Both the position numbers and the translations under genes were made by a program. From contig NZ_JAERLY010000004.1 of NCBI RefSeq assembly GCF_018256155.1, forward strand, positions 62,001 to 126,000: 64,000 nt of DNA. The letters run 5' to 3'. The notes below the pieces were generated by a model. It searched no databases. It was not told where the DNA came from and saw only the letters and a program-made list of their open reading frames with translations. Of this stretch, positions 37,996 to 46,330 are shown one piece after another (position 1 is the first letter of the stretch; each line of letters starts with the position of its first letter). The stretch is from Gluconobacter sp. Dm-62 (GTDB lineage: Bacteria; Pseudomonadota; Alphaproteobacteria; Acetobacterales; Acetobacteraceae).

Positions 37996-38694
37996 ATGCC
38001 CTTTTCACGATCAGAATGGCCTGTGACGACCCTGCCCCCCGGGGTCGGCGTGCGGGTCGGGCGTTCCATGCCAACTCTGTCACCCGAAATCGAAGCCAGT
38101 GTGACATCGCACTGGAATGCAGCTCTCGCCAGACATCCCACGCTCTATAACGGGCGTGTTTTCTGTGCAGATGCGATCAGGGCCGAGGTCATTACCGGAC
38201 ACTGGTCGGAGTACAGACGTGTACTGGCCCAGATGCGCGAACCTGACCTTTATGGGTCTGACATATTACGGCCGCTGGCAGTCGTCGGGCTGCTGCGAAC
38301 GACAGATGGGATCGTGATCGGGCAGCGTTCAGAAAAATCCATCTACTTACCGAGCTACTGGCAGGGTGCTCCGGCGGGGAATGTGGAAAGCCGTGATGGC
38401 GAGGCGGAGATCGATCTGGCGGCCCAGCTTCTGGCAGAATGTCAGGAAGAACTGGGTCTCACGGGTGCGGACTGTCTGGTTGGGAACTGTCTTCTGGCCT
38501 GTGAGCACCCACGGACACATATCGTGGATATCGGCATGGACATCTCAACCACACTGAATTTCGAAGCCTTGCAGGACCGTTGCCAGCGGCTTGGCAATGC
38601 GGAGTATCAGGCCCTGAAGCTGCTTCAGCCTGACACGCAAATACCAGAACTGCTCGTTCCAACACTGTTTGCCATGCTGGAGCAAAGCCGATGA
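37996..38694 (+). CDS. Nudix hydrolase resembling NUDT22
   Basis: The 232-residue protein has an N-terminal segment (HWNAALARHPTLYNGRVFCADAI) reminiscent of NUDT22-type UDP-sugar hydrolases, then a Nudix fold. The Nudix helix AECQEELGL (147-155) keeps the metal-binding glutamates but has alanine where the usual arginine stands, and the glycine-rich start is modified (AGNVESRDGE). Its end overlaps the methylthioribose kinase start by 4 bases. I infer hydrolysis of a nucleoside diphosphate-linked compound; the sequence does not name it. Confidence 0.75.
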   Translation: MPFSRSEWPVTTLPPGVGVRVGRSMPTLSPEIEASVTSHWNAALARHPTLYNGRVFCADAIRAEVITGHWSEYRRVLAQMREPDLYGSDILRPLAVVGLLRTTDGIVIGQRSEKSIYLPSYWQGAPAGNVESRDGEAEIDLAAQLLAECQEELGLTGADCLVGNCLLACEHPRTHIVDIGMDISTTLNFEALQDRCQRLGNAEYQALKLLQPDTQIPELLVPTLFAMLEQSR

Positions 38695-39878
38695 CCTACC
38701 GCATTCTCGATGCCTCAGCCCTGCAAAACTGGCTGGTAGAACGGCCTGACCTTTCAGGCCGTCTGGGAAGCCCAGCTGCCGAGTGGACCATTCGCGAAGT
38801 CAGTGATGGAAATCTCAATACGGTGTTTCTGATAAGCGGCCCGGCGGGGGCATTGTGCTGCAAGCAGGCGCTTCCCCATGTGCGCGTGGCGCCGGACTGG
38901 CCAATGCCTCTGGAGCGGGCGCTCTATGAATCGCGCTACATGCGGGCCGTGGCGCCTGCCGTTACAGGGCTGATGCCAGAGCTTTTTGCTTACGATGCAG
39001 ACCTCTTCCTGCTCGTCATGGAATGTCTGACGGAGCATGAGGTTCTGCGCTCGGCCCTGATTGCGGATCGGGCGAGGCCGGGATTTTCTACTGTCATCGG
39101 GTCTTATGTCGCCCGGACTGTTCAGGCCACGGGCTGGGTCAGCCAGCCCTTCGAGACAGGGGCACATCTGCTCGAGCAGTTTTCCGGCAATACTGCCCTC
39201 ACCCGTATCACGGTCGATCTGATCCTCACCGACCCGTATCGCGTCTGTGACCGGAATCCAGAGCCGGAAACAGGCCTGCGGGATGACGTCAAAGCTCTCC
39301 AGAACGATCAGGTCCTGCATCGGGCTGTAGGCCGGCTTCAGGACCGGTTTCTGACTGCCCGACAGGCCTTGCTACACGGAGATCTGCATACGGGTTCCAT
39401 CATGCTGGATGATGGGGATGTGCGCGTCATTGACGGTGAATTCGCGACGATGGGACCCATCGGCTTTGATTGCGGGCTGTATCTGGGTAATCTCGCACTG
39501 CATCTCTGTGCAGCTCCGCACAAGGCGGCGGCACTTCGAGCAGAGATGCTGGCGTTCTGGCAGAGCTTTTCTACAGAAATGCGCTCCAGCCTTCGAAATG
39601 GCACCGGTGATCAGTGGACGCTGTCAGGGTCCGATATGCGGCAGGAACTCATTGAAGTGTTTCTGAGCGAAGTTCTGCATGATACGGCCGGGTTCTGCGG
39701 ACTGGAAATGATCCGTCGAACGGTCGGCTTTGCCCAGGTTGCGGATTATGGCCTGTGCCACACGGAAGAAGCCCGTCTCCTCGCACGGCAGAAAGCGCTT
39801 CAGATCGGGCGCACACTGATTGTGGAAGGCGCGTCGCTAAGATCCTTCAATGCCCTTCTTTCCCTGATGGGACTGTAA
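38691..39878 (+). CDS. mtnK: 5-methylthioribose kinase
   Basis: Phosphorylates methylthioribose in methionine salvage. The 395-residue protein has the family's phosphotransferase features: VSDGNLNTVF (38-46), the catalytic loop LLHGDLHTGSIM (HGD at 229-231), and the metal-binding IDGEFATMGPIGFD (247-260). Length matches the family. The following enzyme MtnA is not in the window, so downstream salvage is either elsewhere or incomplete. It is coupled to a Nudix gene upstream. Confidence 0.87.
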   Translation: MTYRILDASALQNWLVERPDLSGRLGSPAAEWTIREVSDGNLNTVFLISGPAGALCCKQALPHVRVAPDWPMPLERALYESRYMRAVAPAVTGLMPELFAYDADLFLLVMECLTEHEVLRSALIADRARPGFSTVIGSYVARTVQATGWVSQPFETGAHLLEQFSGNTALTRITVDLILTDPYRVCDRNPEPETGLRDDVKALQNDQVLHRAVGRLQDRFLTARQALLHGDLHTGSIMLDDGDVRVIDGEFATMGPIGFDCGLYLGNLALHLCAAPHKAAALRAEMLAFWQSFSTEMRSSLRNGTGDQWTLSGSDMRQELIEVFLSEVLHDTAGFCGLEMIRRTVGFAQVADYGLCHTEEARLLARQKALQIGRTLIVEGASLRSFNALLSLMGL

Positions 39879-39880
39879 GA

Positions 39881-39913
39881 AAAAACCCCGCTCCTCACAG
39901 AAGCGGGGTTTTT
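39881..39913. terminator. Bidirectional terminator between mtnK and prfC
   Basis: AAAAACCCCGCT pairs with AGCGGGGTTTTT around a short loop, with A-run on one side and T-run on the other, between two convergent genes. Confidence 0.9.
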
Positions 39914-39918
39914 CCGTT

Positions 39919-41466
39919 TCAGACCGACGCCATGCCGATCTGCTTGATGTCATGGAACGCGAGATCAGGGTTCATCTCGATGGTCCGGCGCATCATGAAG
40001 GATGACGTTGCGAGGAAAACCGGGTCGCCATCCAGATCGTCGGCCATGGCGGAGCGGTTCAGGTCCTGAAACGCCTCGATCTTGGCACGATCCCCGGTGA
40101 TCCAACGTGCCAGAGAATAGGGGGTGCTCTCAAAGCCGATAGACACCCCGTACTCGCCCTGAAGCCGTGACTGAAGTACGTCGAGCTGAAGCGTTCCGAC
40201 CACGCCCACGATCGGCGACAGACCATCCTGCGGGCGGAAAAGCTGAACAACGCCTTCTTCCGCAAGCTCGACCAGAGCCTGACGCAGCTTCTTGGCCTTC
40301 ATCGCGTCATCGAGACGGACACGACGCAGAATTTCGGGCGCGAAGTGCGGAACGCCGGTGAAGCGCAGGTCTTCGCTTTCGCTCAGCGTATCGCCAATGC
40401 GTAGCGTGCCGTGGTTCGGAATACCGACGACGTCGCCACCAAACGCCTCTTCGGCAAGCTGGCGGTCACGGGCAAAGAAGAACTGCGGCGTGTGCAGGGC
40501 GAACTGCTTGCCGGTCCGGACATGCTTCAGACGCATTCCGCGGGTCAGACGACCGGAACAGACGCGGGCGAACGCCATGCGATCGCGGTGGTTCGGGTCC
40601 ATGTTCGCCTGGATCTTGAAAACCAGCGCCGTGACCTGATCCTCATTCGCCTTCACTTCCCGGGTCTCGGTCTGCTGCGCACGCGGCGCGGGACCGTAGG
40701 CGACGAGCGCATCAAGCAGGTCCGTGACGCCGATTTCCTTCATGGCCGAGCCGAAGAACACCGGGGACAGATGGCCTGCATCGAAGGACTCGCGATCGAA
40801 CTCGGGCAGAGCGGCTTCGGCAAGCTCGACTTCTTCACGCATCTGGATGATGCGGGGATCGTCCTCACCGACGGGTTCTTTGGTGTGCACTTCCTGCGTG
40901 CGCAGATCGTAAGTCCCGATGAATTTTGCCGCACGTCCGATCGGCCAGGTGGCCGGAGACGTATCAAGAGCCAGCGTGTTGCCGATTTCATCGAGCAGCG
41001 AAAAACAGTCCTGCGCCTCACGGTCCATCTTGTTGATGAAGGTGACGATGGGAATGTCGCGCAGACGGCAGATCTCGAACAGCTTGCGGGTCCGGTCCTC
41101 GATACCCTTGGCGGCGTCGATGACCATGACCGCGCAGTCCACGGCCGTCAGGGTGCGGTAAGTGTCTTCGGAAAAGTCTTCATGGCCCGGCGTGTCGAGC
41201 AGGTTGAAGACGCAGTCGCCATATTCGAAGGTCATGACCGAGGTCACGACGGAAATGCCACGATCGCGCTCAATCCCCATCCAGTCGGACTTGGTCCGGC
41301 GACGCTCACCCTTGGCGCGGACATTGCCCGCCATCTGAATGGCACCGCCCGCACGCAGGATACGTTCCGTCAGGGTCGTCTTACCGGCGTCCGGATGAGA
41401 GATGATTGCAAACGTACGCCGACGAGCGATCTCGCGGGTGATTTCAGCGCTCTGCGCCTCTGACAT
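39919..41466 (-). CDS. prfC: Peptide chain release factor 3
   Basis: GTPase that removes RF1/RF2 from the ribosome after termination. From the ATG at 41466, with GGAGG ahead of it, the protein has 515 residues: G1 SHPDAGKTT, the G3 motif DTPGHEDFSEDT, G4 NKMDRE, and the RF3-specific C-terminal domain (FRPQDGLSPIVGVVGTLQLDVLQSRLQGEYGV). The open frame extends upstream to 41622 without similarity. A candidate promoter lies at 41594-41622. Confidence 0.95.
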   Translation of the reverse strand: MSEAQSAEITREIARRRTFAIISHPDAGKTTLTERILRAGGAIQMAGNVRAKGERRRTKSDWMGIERDRGISVVTSVMTFEYGDCVFNLLDTPGHEDFSEDTYRTLTAVDCAVMVIDAAKGIEDRTRKLFEICRLRDIPIVTFINKMDREAQDCFSLLDEIGNTLALDTSPATWPIGRAAKFIGTYDLRTQEVHTKEPVGEDDPRIIQMREEVELAEAALPEFDRESFDAGHLSPVFFGSAMKEIGVTDLLDALVAYGPAPRAQQTETREVKANEDQVTALVFKIQANMDPNHRDRMAFARVCSGRLTRGMRLKHVRTGKQFALHTPQFFFARDRQLAEEAFGGDVVGIPNHGTLRIGDTLSESEDLRFTGVPHFAPEILRRVRLDDAMKAKKLRQALVELAEEGVVQLFRPQDGLSPIVGVVGTLQLDVLQSRLQGEYGVSIGFESTPYSLARWITGDRAKIEAFQDLNRSAMADDLDGDPVFLATSSFMMRRTIEMNPDLAFHDIKQIGMASV

Positions 41467-41593
41467 GATGCCTCCGATGACAACAGAAATCCGGGAGAAG
41501 TCCGGGGCTGGTCCCTTCACAGTGTCCGGGATCAGATAACACGTCTGACAGCAGCAGAGGACACCCGGAAAGAAGCTTTCCGTTGGGAGGCGC

Positions 41594-41622
41594 AATTTGG
41601 AGAAGCGGGCTTTTTCCGTCAA
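41594..41622 (-). promoter_or_regulatory. Candidate promoter for prfC
   Basis: On the minus strand TTGACG (41617-41622) and CAAATT (41594-41599) are 17 bases apart, upstream of prfC and downstream of the small secreted-protein gene. The -35 match is good and the -10 match weak. Confidence 0.35.
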
Positions 41623-41649
41623 GGGACAAAGGCGTTCTTCCCGTGGCGA

Positions 41650-41928
41650 TTACCAGTGAAATCCGAGCGTATGGCCGGTCAGACTGCGGACGACATTGCG
41701 CACGGAGTCCACGGTCTTTCCTGCTGTTGTGCGCTCCATCACGGGCGGAATGATACGACAGCGCCGAGGCGTCCAGACAATGCTGCCATCCTTGCAGCGG
41801 ACGGGTCGCGGCCCTGGCGGCGGGGGATGATAATGCATGTCAGGTGCGATGAAGGTATTGATGCCTCGCGCCTGGGCCGAGCAGGCAAGACCGGCACAGA
41901 TCACAAATACGCTCAGCCCGACACGCAT
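41650..41928 (-). CDS. Small secreted protein of unknown function
   Basis: I do not recognise this 92-residue protein. It has a clear signal peptide (about 1-20, ending SAQA), then a proline-rich stretch (HYHPPPPGPRPV), two cysteines in CKDGSIVWTPRRC that could form a disulfide in the periplasm, and a basic C-terminal half. The cysteine-flanked core suggests a small folded domain. It lies between rpsD and prfC in the same direction. Confidence 0.6.
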   Translation of the reverse strand: MRVGLSVFVICAGLACSAQARGINTFIAPDMHYHPPPPGPRPVRCKDGSIVWTPRRCRIIPPVMERTTAGKTVDSVRNVVRSLTGHTLGFHW

Positions 41929-42043
41929 GGATACCTGTTCCCGATCATTCCGATACTGTACGAATCACTCGTTAACAGTGTGTTACATCGGAAGTGGGAG
42001 CCAGGCAAACCTGGAAGATTTTTCCAGTCTCTGAGGCAGAACG

Positions 42044-42083
42044 AAAAAAAATGCCGGATGGGCGAACCCATCCGGCATTTTTC
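42044..42083 (-). terminator. Terminator of rpsD
   Basis: A long perfect stem, AATGCCGGATGGG with CCCATCCGGCATT, closed by a CGAA loop and flanked by A-runs and T-runs. On the minus strand the stem is followed by eight T residues. Confidence 0.93.
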
Positions 42084-42122
42084 GATCGCTTTCTGACCCG
42101 GACCGTAAGGCCCGGGATCGGA

Positions 42123-42740
42123 TTAGCGGGAGTAGAACTCGACAACCAGGTTCGGTTCCATCTGCACCGGGTACGGCACATCCGTAAGAACCGGGGTACG
42201 CAGGAACGTGCCCTTCATCTGGCGGTGATCGACGTCAACGTATTCCGGCGTGTCGCGCTCACCCGTCTGAACAGCGTCAAGCACAATGGCGAGCTGCTTG
42301 GAGGAGTCACGAACCTCGATGACGTCGCCTTCCTTCACGAGGTAGGACGGAATGTTCACCTTCTTGCCGTTGACCGTAACGTGGCCGTGGCTGATGAACT
42401 GACGCGATGCGAACGGCGTGATCGCGAACTTCAGACGGTACACAACGGCATCCAGACGACGCTCGAGCAGACCAATCAGGTTCTCGGACGTATCGCCCTT
42501 GCGACGGACGGCTTCGTCATAATACTTGCGGAACTGCTTCTCGCTGATGTTGCCGTAGTAGCCCTTGAGCTTCTGCTTGGCCATCAGCTGGATGGAGAAG
42601 TCGGACGGCTTCTGCTTGCGACGCTGACCGTGCTGGCCGGGGCCGTATTCACGACGGTTGACCGGGGACTTGGCACGGCCCCACAGATTGACGCCGAGGC
42701 GACGGTTGATCTTGTACTTGCTCTCAAGACGCTTTGACAT
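42123..42740 (-). CDS. rpsD: 30S ribosomal protein S4
   Basis: Primary 16S rRNA-binding protein that nucleates small-subunit assembly. The 205-residue protein starts [24 protein letters not shown] and carries the S4 RNA-binding domain ([35 protein letters not shown]). The N-terminal zinc cysteines are absent (zinc-independent form). It is monocistronic, with a structured leader and a strong terminator. Directly before the ATG lies the palindrome GGGTTAACCC (42741-42750), which includes part of the ribosome binding site. Confidence 0.97.
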   Translation of the reverse strand: MSKRLESKYKINRRLGVNLWGRAKSPVNRREYGPGQHGQRRKQKPSDFSIQLMAKQKLKGYYGNISEKQFRKYYDEAVRRKGDTSENLIGLLERRLDAVVYRLKFAITPFASRQFISHGHVTVNGKKVNIPSYLVKEGDVIEVRDSSKQLAIVLDAVQTGERDTPEYVDVDHRQMKGTFLRTPVLTDVPYPVQMEPNLVVEFYSR

Positions 42741-43106
42741 GGGTTAACCCCTGTACTCATCAGAACCGCCCCATGCTGCATGGCGGTCCGTTTTGTTGTG
42801 CCGGTAGGCCCTTTCCCGGATTGGAAAGAGCGGGCGCGCACCCAGATGCCGGGCCAGCGGGATTGCAGAATCCCGCACTGATGGACCGGCCGGTACGTCC
42901 ACGTTTCCGGCTGTGCCGTCGCGCCTACAGGAGTCCCCGGGCGGGGTCAATCAAAACCTGCTTGCATGCCCGGTCATTTTCTTGCAGTGGGGGCCAGGAA
43001 GTTGCGCAACCACTTCAACTCCGGCTGCGCTAACTGTCCGGAACTCTCCTTCGCTTTTTTCCGAGCACTCCTGAAGGGGAGCAACACGCTTTTTCGAGTT
43101 TCCAGT
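42741..43106 (-). promoter_or_regulatory. rpsD leader and shared divergent control region
   Basis: This 366-base gap between rpsD (minus) and the BON-LysM gene (plus) holds no credible gene. On the rpsD side it contains GGGTTAACCC just before the start codon, a perfect stem-loop GCGGGATT-GCAG-AATCCCGC (42857-42876) and the palindrome ACCGGCCGGT (42885-42894), all downstream of a likely promoter at 42922-42950. S4 represses its own translation in E. coli through leader structure, so a similar control is possible. The right part (42951-43106) should hold the plus-strand promoter; I see no clear match. Confidence 0.5.
42922..42950 (-). promoter_or_regulatory. Candidate rpsD promoter
   Basis: TTGACC (42945-42950) and TAGGCG (42922-42927) on the minus strand are exactly 17 bases apart. 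A strong -35 with a GC-containing -10 is common for ribosomal promoters in alphaproteobacteria. It would give a leader of roughly 170 bases. Confidence 0.4.
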
Positions 43107-43577
43107 ATGAAAATCTATCGCTTCAATCCCAAGGCCGGCCGTATCGGCGAAGGTTCCCTCGAAGGACTGGTGCAGTCCCTTGATGCGCCCCTGCCCCCCA
43201 AGCCCGGGGAGAGCGTCATCAAGCGTGCCTTCAAGAGATTCGGCCTCGCCCAGATGCACATGTCCCATCTGGTGATCGACGACCGCACGATCTATCTGCG
43301 CGGCAAGGCGGACAGCGCCAAGGAACGCGACCAGATGATCCTGGCAGCCGGTAACGTCGCTGGCGTTTCAGCGGTCGAGGCCGAGATCGCCGTTCCGGCC
43401 GGAACGCCCGACCCCGAGTTCCTGGAGATCAAGACCAGCAAGACGCTGGACGAAGTCGCCGACAAGCTGCCGCAGGATGTCACGGGCGACGAGCTGCTTG
43501 ATGCCAATCAGCCGCTTGTCACATCCAAGGATGACATTTATCCGGGTCAGACCATCCGCCTGCCCACTGAAAACTGA
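43107..43577 (+). CDS. BON-LysM domain protein, Kbp (YgaU)-like
   Basis: A 156-residue protein with an N-terminal lead, a BON domain (about 48-93, IDDRTIYLRGKADSAKER, GNVAGVSAVEAEI), and a C-terminal LysM-like domain (about 105-156, ending DDIYPGQTIRLP). This order matches E. coli Kbp (YgaU), a cytoplasmic potassium-binding protein; there is no signal peptide here either. The ATG at 43107 gives the full BON domain; the open frame continues to 42966. A potassium role is inferred from the family only. Confidence 0.8.
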   Translation: MKIYRFNPKAGRIGEGSLEGLVQSLDAPLPPKPGESVIKRAFKRFGLAQMHMSHLVIDDRTIYLRGKADSAKERDQMILAAGNVAGVSAVEAEIAVPAGTPDPEFLEIKTSKTLDEVADKLPQDVTGDELLDANQPLVTSKDDIYPGQTIRLPTEN

Positions 43578-43679
43578 TCTGTTTGCAGCGGCTCTTCCAT
43601 GAAGGGGGAGCCGCTGCAGCTTTTCAGAATCCCCGCAGTGGCAGGACGGTCCTGACCTCCATTCCGGACTTGATTTTTT

Positions 43680-44894
43680 ATGGACTCCATCGAACCTCTC
43701 GACGTCGAACGGGTGCGCCCACCCCACGGTGTCGGACCGGCAATGCTGTCCCTCATGCTGGCAACTTTCACCATCGGAACCGGCGAATTCGCCATGATGG
43801 GTCTGCTGCCGGAATTTTCCCATTCCCTGAACATCACCATTTCGCAGGCAAGCTGGGCGATCTCCGCCTATGCGATGGGCGTTGTCATCGGCGCGCCGCT
43901 GATTGCGATCATTGGCGCCCGCCTGCCCCGCCGCACGCTCCTGCTGTGGATGCTGTGCCTGTTCATCGCGGGCAATGTCGGCAGCATTCTCATGCCGGGC
44001 TTCGCCGGCATTGAACTCATGCGCTTCATCACGGGGTTGCCTCACGGGGCCTTCTTTGGCGTCTCGGCACTGATCGGCGCATCGATGGTCGAACGCGCCC
44101 GGCGTGGACGGGCCGTTGGCCAGGTGCTGTCAGGCATTATGATTTCGACGGTTATCGGATCGCCACTCTCCACCTATGCCGCCAATCATGTGGGCTGGCG
44201 CGTGGCTTACGGGAGTATCGCAGCTCTGGGCGTGCTGTGCTTCGTGGGCATCTGGTTCTTTGCCCCGCGTGACAGGCCACATCCGGGTGCGACCGCACTA
44301 TCCGAACTCGGCGCTTTCAAGCGACCTCAGGTGTTGTTGACGCTGCTGACCAGTGCAGTCGGGTTCGGTGGCCTGTTCGGAATCTACACCTTCCTGACGA
44401 CGGGCCTCACGGAAGTCACACATCTTCCGGGCTGGCTGGTGGCCGTCTATCAGGTCGTGTGGGGTCTGGGCATGGTGGCGGGAAATGCGCTTGGAGGCAC
44501 CATGGCGGATCGCAGCATTGACCGGACAGTGATCGTTTCACTGACGGGAAGCATCGTCTTCATGCTGGGTTTCTGGCTGCTGCTCCCCTCGCCCTACGCC
44601 ATGCTGCCGATCACGTTCCTTGTCCCGGCCGGGATCATCATGCTTTCCCCGGCCCTGCAAACACGATTGATGGAAGTCGCCGGAGATGCACAGACGCTGG
44701 CTGCATCTCTGAACCATTCGGCTTTCAATCTGGCCAATGCTTTTGGCGCCTGGCTGGGTGCGGTACTGGTCAGCTCCGGGTTGGGGCTCGGCTCCGTGGG
44801 ATGGGGTGGCGCCCTGTTCTCGGCTCTGGGTCTGCTGATCTATTTCATCACGATCTGGCAGGGACGGGCTTACGCATCACGCGCAGCAGCCTGA
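43680..44894 (+). CDS. MFS transporter (drug/sugar efflux type)
   Basis: A 404-residue major facilitator with about twelve membrane helices. It shows the loop 2-3 type motif GAPLIAIIGARLPRRTLL, the TGEFAMMGLLPE start typical of the AraJ/YdhP/PbuE-like efflux branch, and RFITGLPHGAFFGV in helix 4. The substrate is unknown. Its 3' end overlaps the convergent MATE gene by 47 bases. Confidence 0.88.
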   Translation: MDSIEPLDVERVRPPHGVGPAMLSLMLATFTIGTGEFAMMGLLPEFSHSLNITISQASWAISAYAMGVVIGAPLIAIIGARLPRRTLLLWMLCLFIAGNVGSILMPGFAGIELMRFITGLPHGAFFGVSALIGASMVERARRGRAVGQVLSGIMISTVIGSPLSTYAANHVGWRVAYGSIAALGVLCFVGIWFFAPRDRPHPGATALSELGAFKRPQVLLTLLTSAVGFGGLFGIYTFLTTGLTEVTHLPGWLVAVYQVVWGLGMVAGNALGGTMADRSIDRTVIVSLTGSIVFMLGFWLLLPSPYAMLPITFLVPAGIIMLSPALQTRLMEVAGDAQTLAASLNHSAFNLANAFGAWLGAVLVSSGLGLGSVGWGGALFSALGLLIYFITIWQGRAYASRAAA

Positions 44895-46245
44895 TCCCGA
44901 AGGCCACACACGTCACGGCCAGCGCCAGCGCCATGCCGATCCAGAGCCCCTCCACGCCGACATGCTGATTGAAGGCCAGCCATCCACCGAAAACCAGTCC
45001 GAGCAGACCATAGCTTGCAACGGCAATCAGCATGGGCGTCACAGCATCTCCACAGCCCCGTAGGGCACCGCTGAACACGCATTGCAGACCATCCACGATC
45101 TGGTAGAGCCCGGCGGTCCGCAGAAGGATGACGACAAGCGCCGTGGTTTCCGGATCCGGCGCTCGATTCGAAAAATAGAGCGGCAGGATTTTTTCCGGCC
45201 AGATCAACAGAAGCGAAGATGTAACGAGGCTCCAAATCAGGACAATCCCCGTTCCGGTCAGGGCCGCGCGTCGGCTCTGCTCCATTCGCCCTGCGCCGCG
45301 CCAGTAGGCCACGCGGACATTCGTGGCCTGCCCGATCGCCAGACACACCATGAACAGCAGTGAACTGACATTCAACGCAACCTGATGGGCGGCAAGACTG
45401 TGCGTTCCAAGCTCGCCGGCCCGCAGGCTGGTGATCTGGAACATCAGGATCTCTGCCGCTGCTCCCATCATCATCGGGGTGCCAAGCTTCAGCAGTTCCT
45501 TCATGACCGGCCATTGCACTGTGGTGGGCTTCAACACGGCGCGAACGCGTGGATGCGTCAGGCACAGTCCGAAAAGCGCGAAGCTGACGACCCAGCCGGT
45601 CAGCGTCGTGGCCGTCGCGGACCCGTAAAGCCCCATGGCAGGAAGCCCCGCCCATCCGTGGATCAGTGCAGCGTTGGTCAGACCATTGCAGACCGCCATG
45701 GCAGGCATGATCCAGAGCAGTAGCGTCTCAGCCCCCAGCGCTGGAAGGGCAACACGCAAAACACCAATGACGGCCAGATCGGGCAGCAGCGACAGCAGAA
45801 GAATGTCGATGAAGCGACTGCCATGGGTGACGACCTCCACAGGTTCGCCAATCGCGCCGAAAATCGTTTTCGAAAAAGCCAGCAGCAATGCGCAGGGGAT
45901 AAAGACCGCAATGGCGAGCATGAGCGTTGCACTCATAACGCTGCGCCCGTCATGAGACGTGTGGCCATGTTCTTCTGCGCCGCGCCCATGCGACAGAAGC
46001 ACCCCGGCCCCACCCAGAATGGCCTGGAATGTCACCATCGTTGTAAAAAAGAACGTGCTCGACAGGCCACCGATGGCCACTTCCGTCACACCAAGCCCAC
46101 CCAGCAGGATCGTGTCGGTCACGCCCATGGCCATTTCGGAAAGCTGCGACAGCGCAAGCGGCAGAGCGACCCGGAAGAGCGCCAGCGCGTGGCTGCGCGG
46201 GGTTGTCGGGTCGGTCGGCGGATGGCTGGATAAGGTACTGCTCAT
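44848..46245 (-). CDS. MATE family multidrug efflux transporter
   Basis: The 465-residue protein has about twelve membrane helices in two homologous halves, with family features ALPLALSQLSEMAMGVTDTILLG at the first helix and HQVALNVSSLLFMVCLAIGQATNVRV in the second half. NorM-type transporters export cationic drugs in exchange for sodium or protons. The ATG at 46245 suits the first helix; the open frame runs to 46413. It diverges from cysS. Confidence 0.92.
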   Translation of the reverse strand: MSSTLSSHPPTDPTTPRSHALALFRVALPLALSQLSEMAMGVTDTILLGGLGVTEVAIGGLSSTFFFTTMVTFQAILGGAGVLLSHGRGAEEHGHTSHDGRSVMSATLMLAIAVFIPCALLLAFSKTIFGAIGEPVEVVTHGSRFIDILLLSLLPDLAVIGVLRVALPALGAETLLLWIMPAMAVCNGLTNAALIHGWAGLPAMGLYGSATATTLTGWVVSFALFGLCLTHPRVRAVLKPTTVQWPVMKELLKLGTPMMMGAAAEILMFQITSLRAGELGTHSLAAHQVALNVSSLLFMVCLAIGQATNVRVAYWRGAGRMEQSRRAALTGTGIVLIWSLVTSSLLLIWPEKILPLYFSNRAPDPETTALVVILLRTAGLYQIVDGLQCVFSGALRGCGDAVTPMLIAVASYGLLGLVFGGWLAFNQHVGVEGLWIGMALALAVTCVAFGIRLLRVMRKPVPARS

Positions 46246-46330
46246 GTGCCCCCTATTACAGGCGTCAAACCTGCCGACAAGAGTAACAAGCCTGTTGCAC
46301 CTGAACCAAGGCTGGCGCATTGATCGGCAT

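Noticed and set aside
42966-43106. Longer N-terminus for the BON-LysM protein
   Set aside because: The added 47 residues do not resemble the family and would run through the divergent control region; the ATG at 43107 gives the expected size.
45959-46330. Extended N-terminus of cysS
   Set aside because: This part of the frame lies opposite the MATE gene and precedes the normal CysRS start; it has no synthetase-like sequence.
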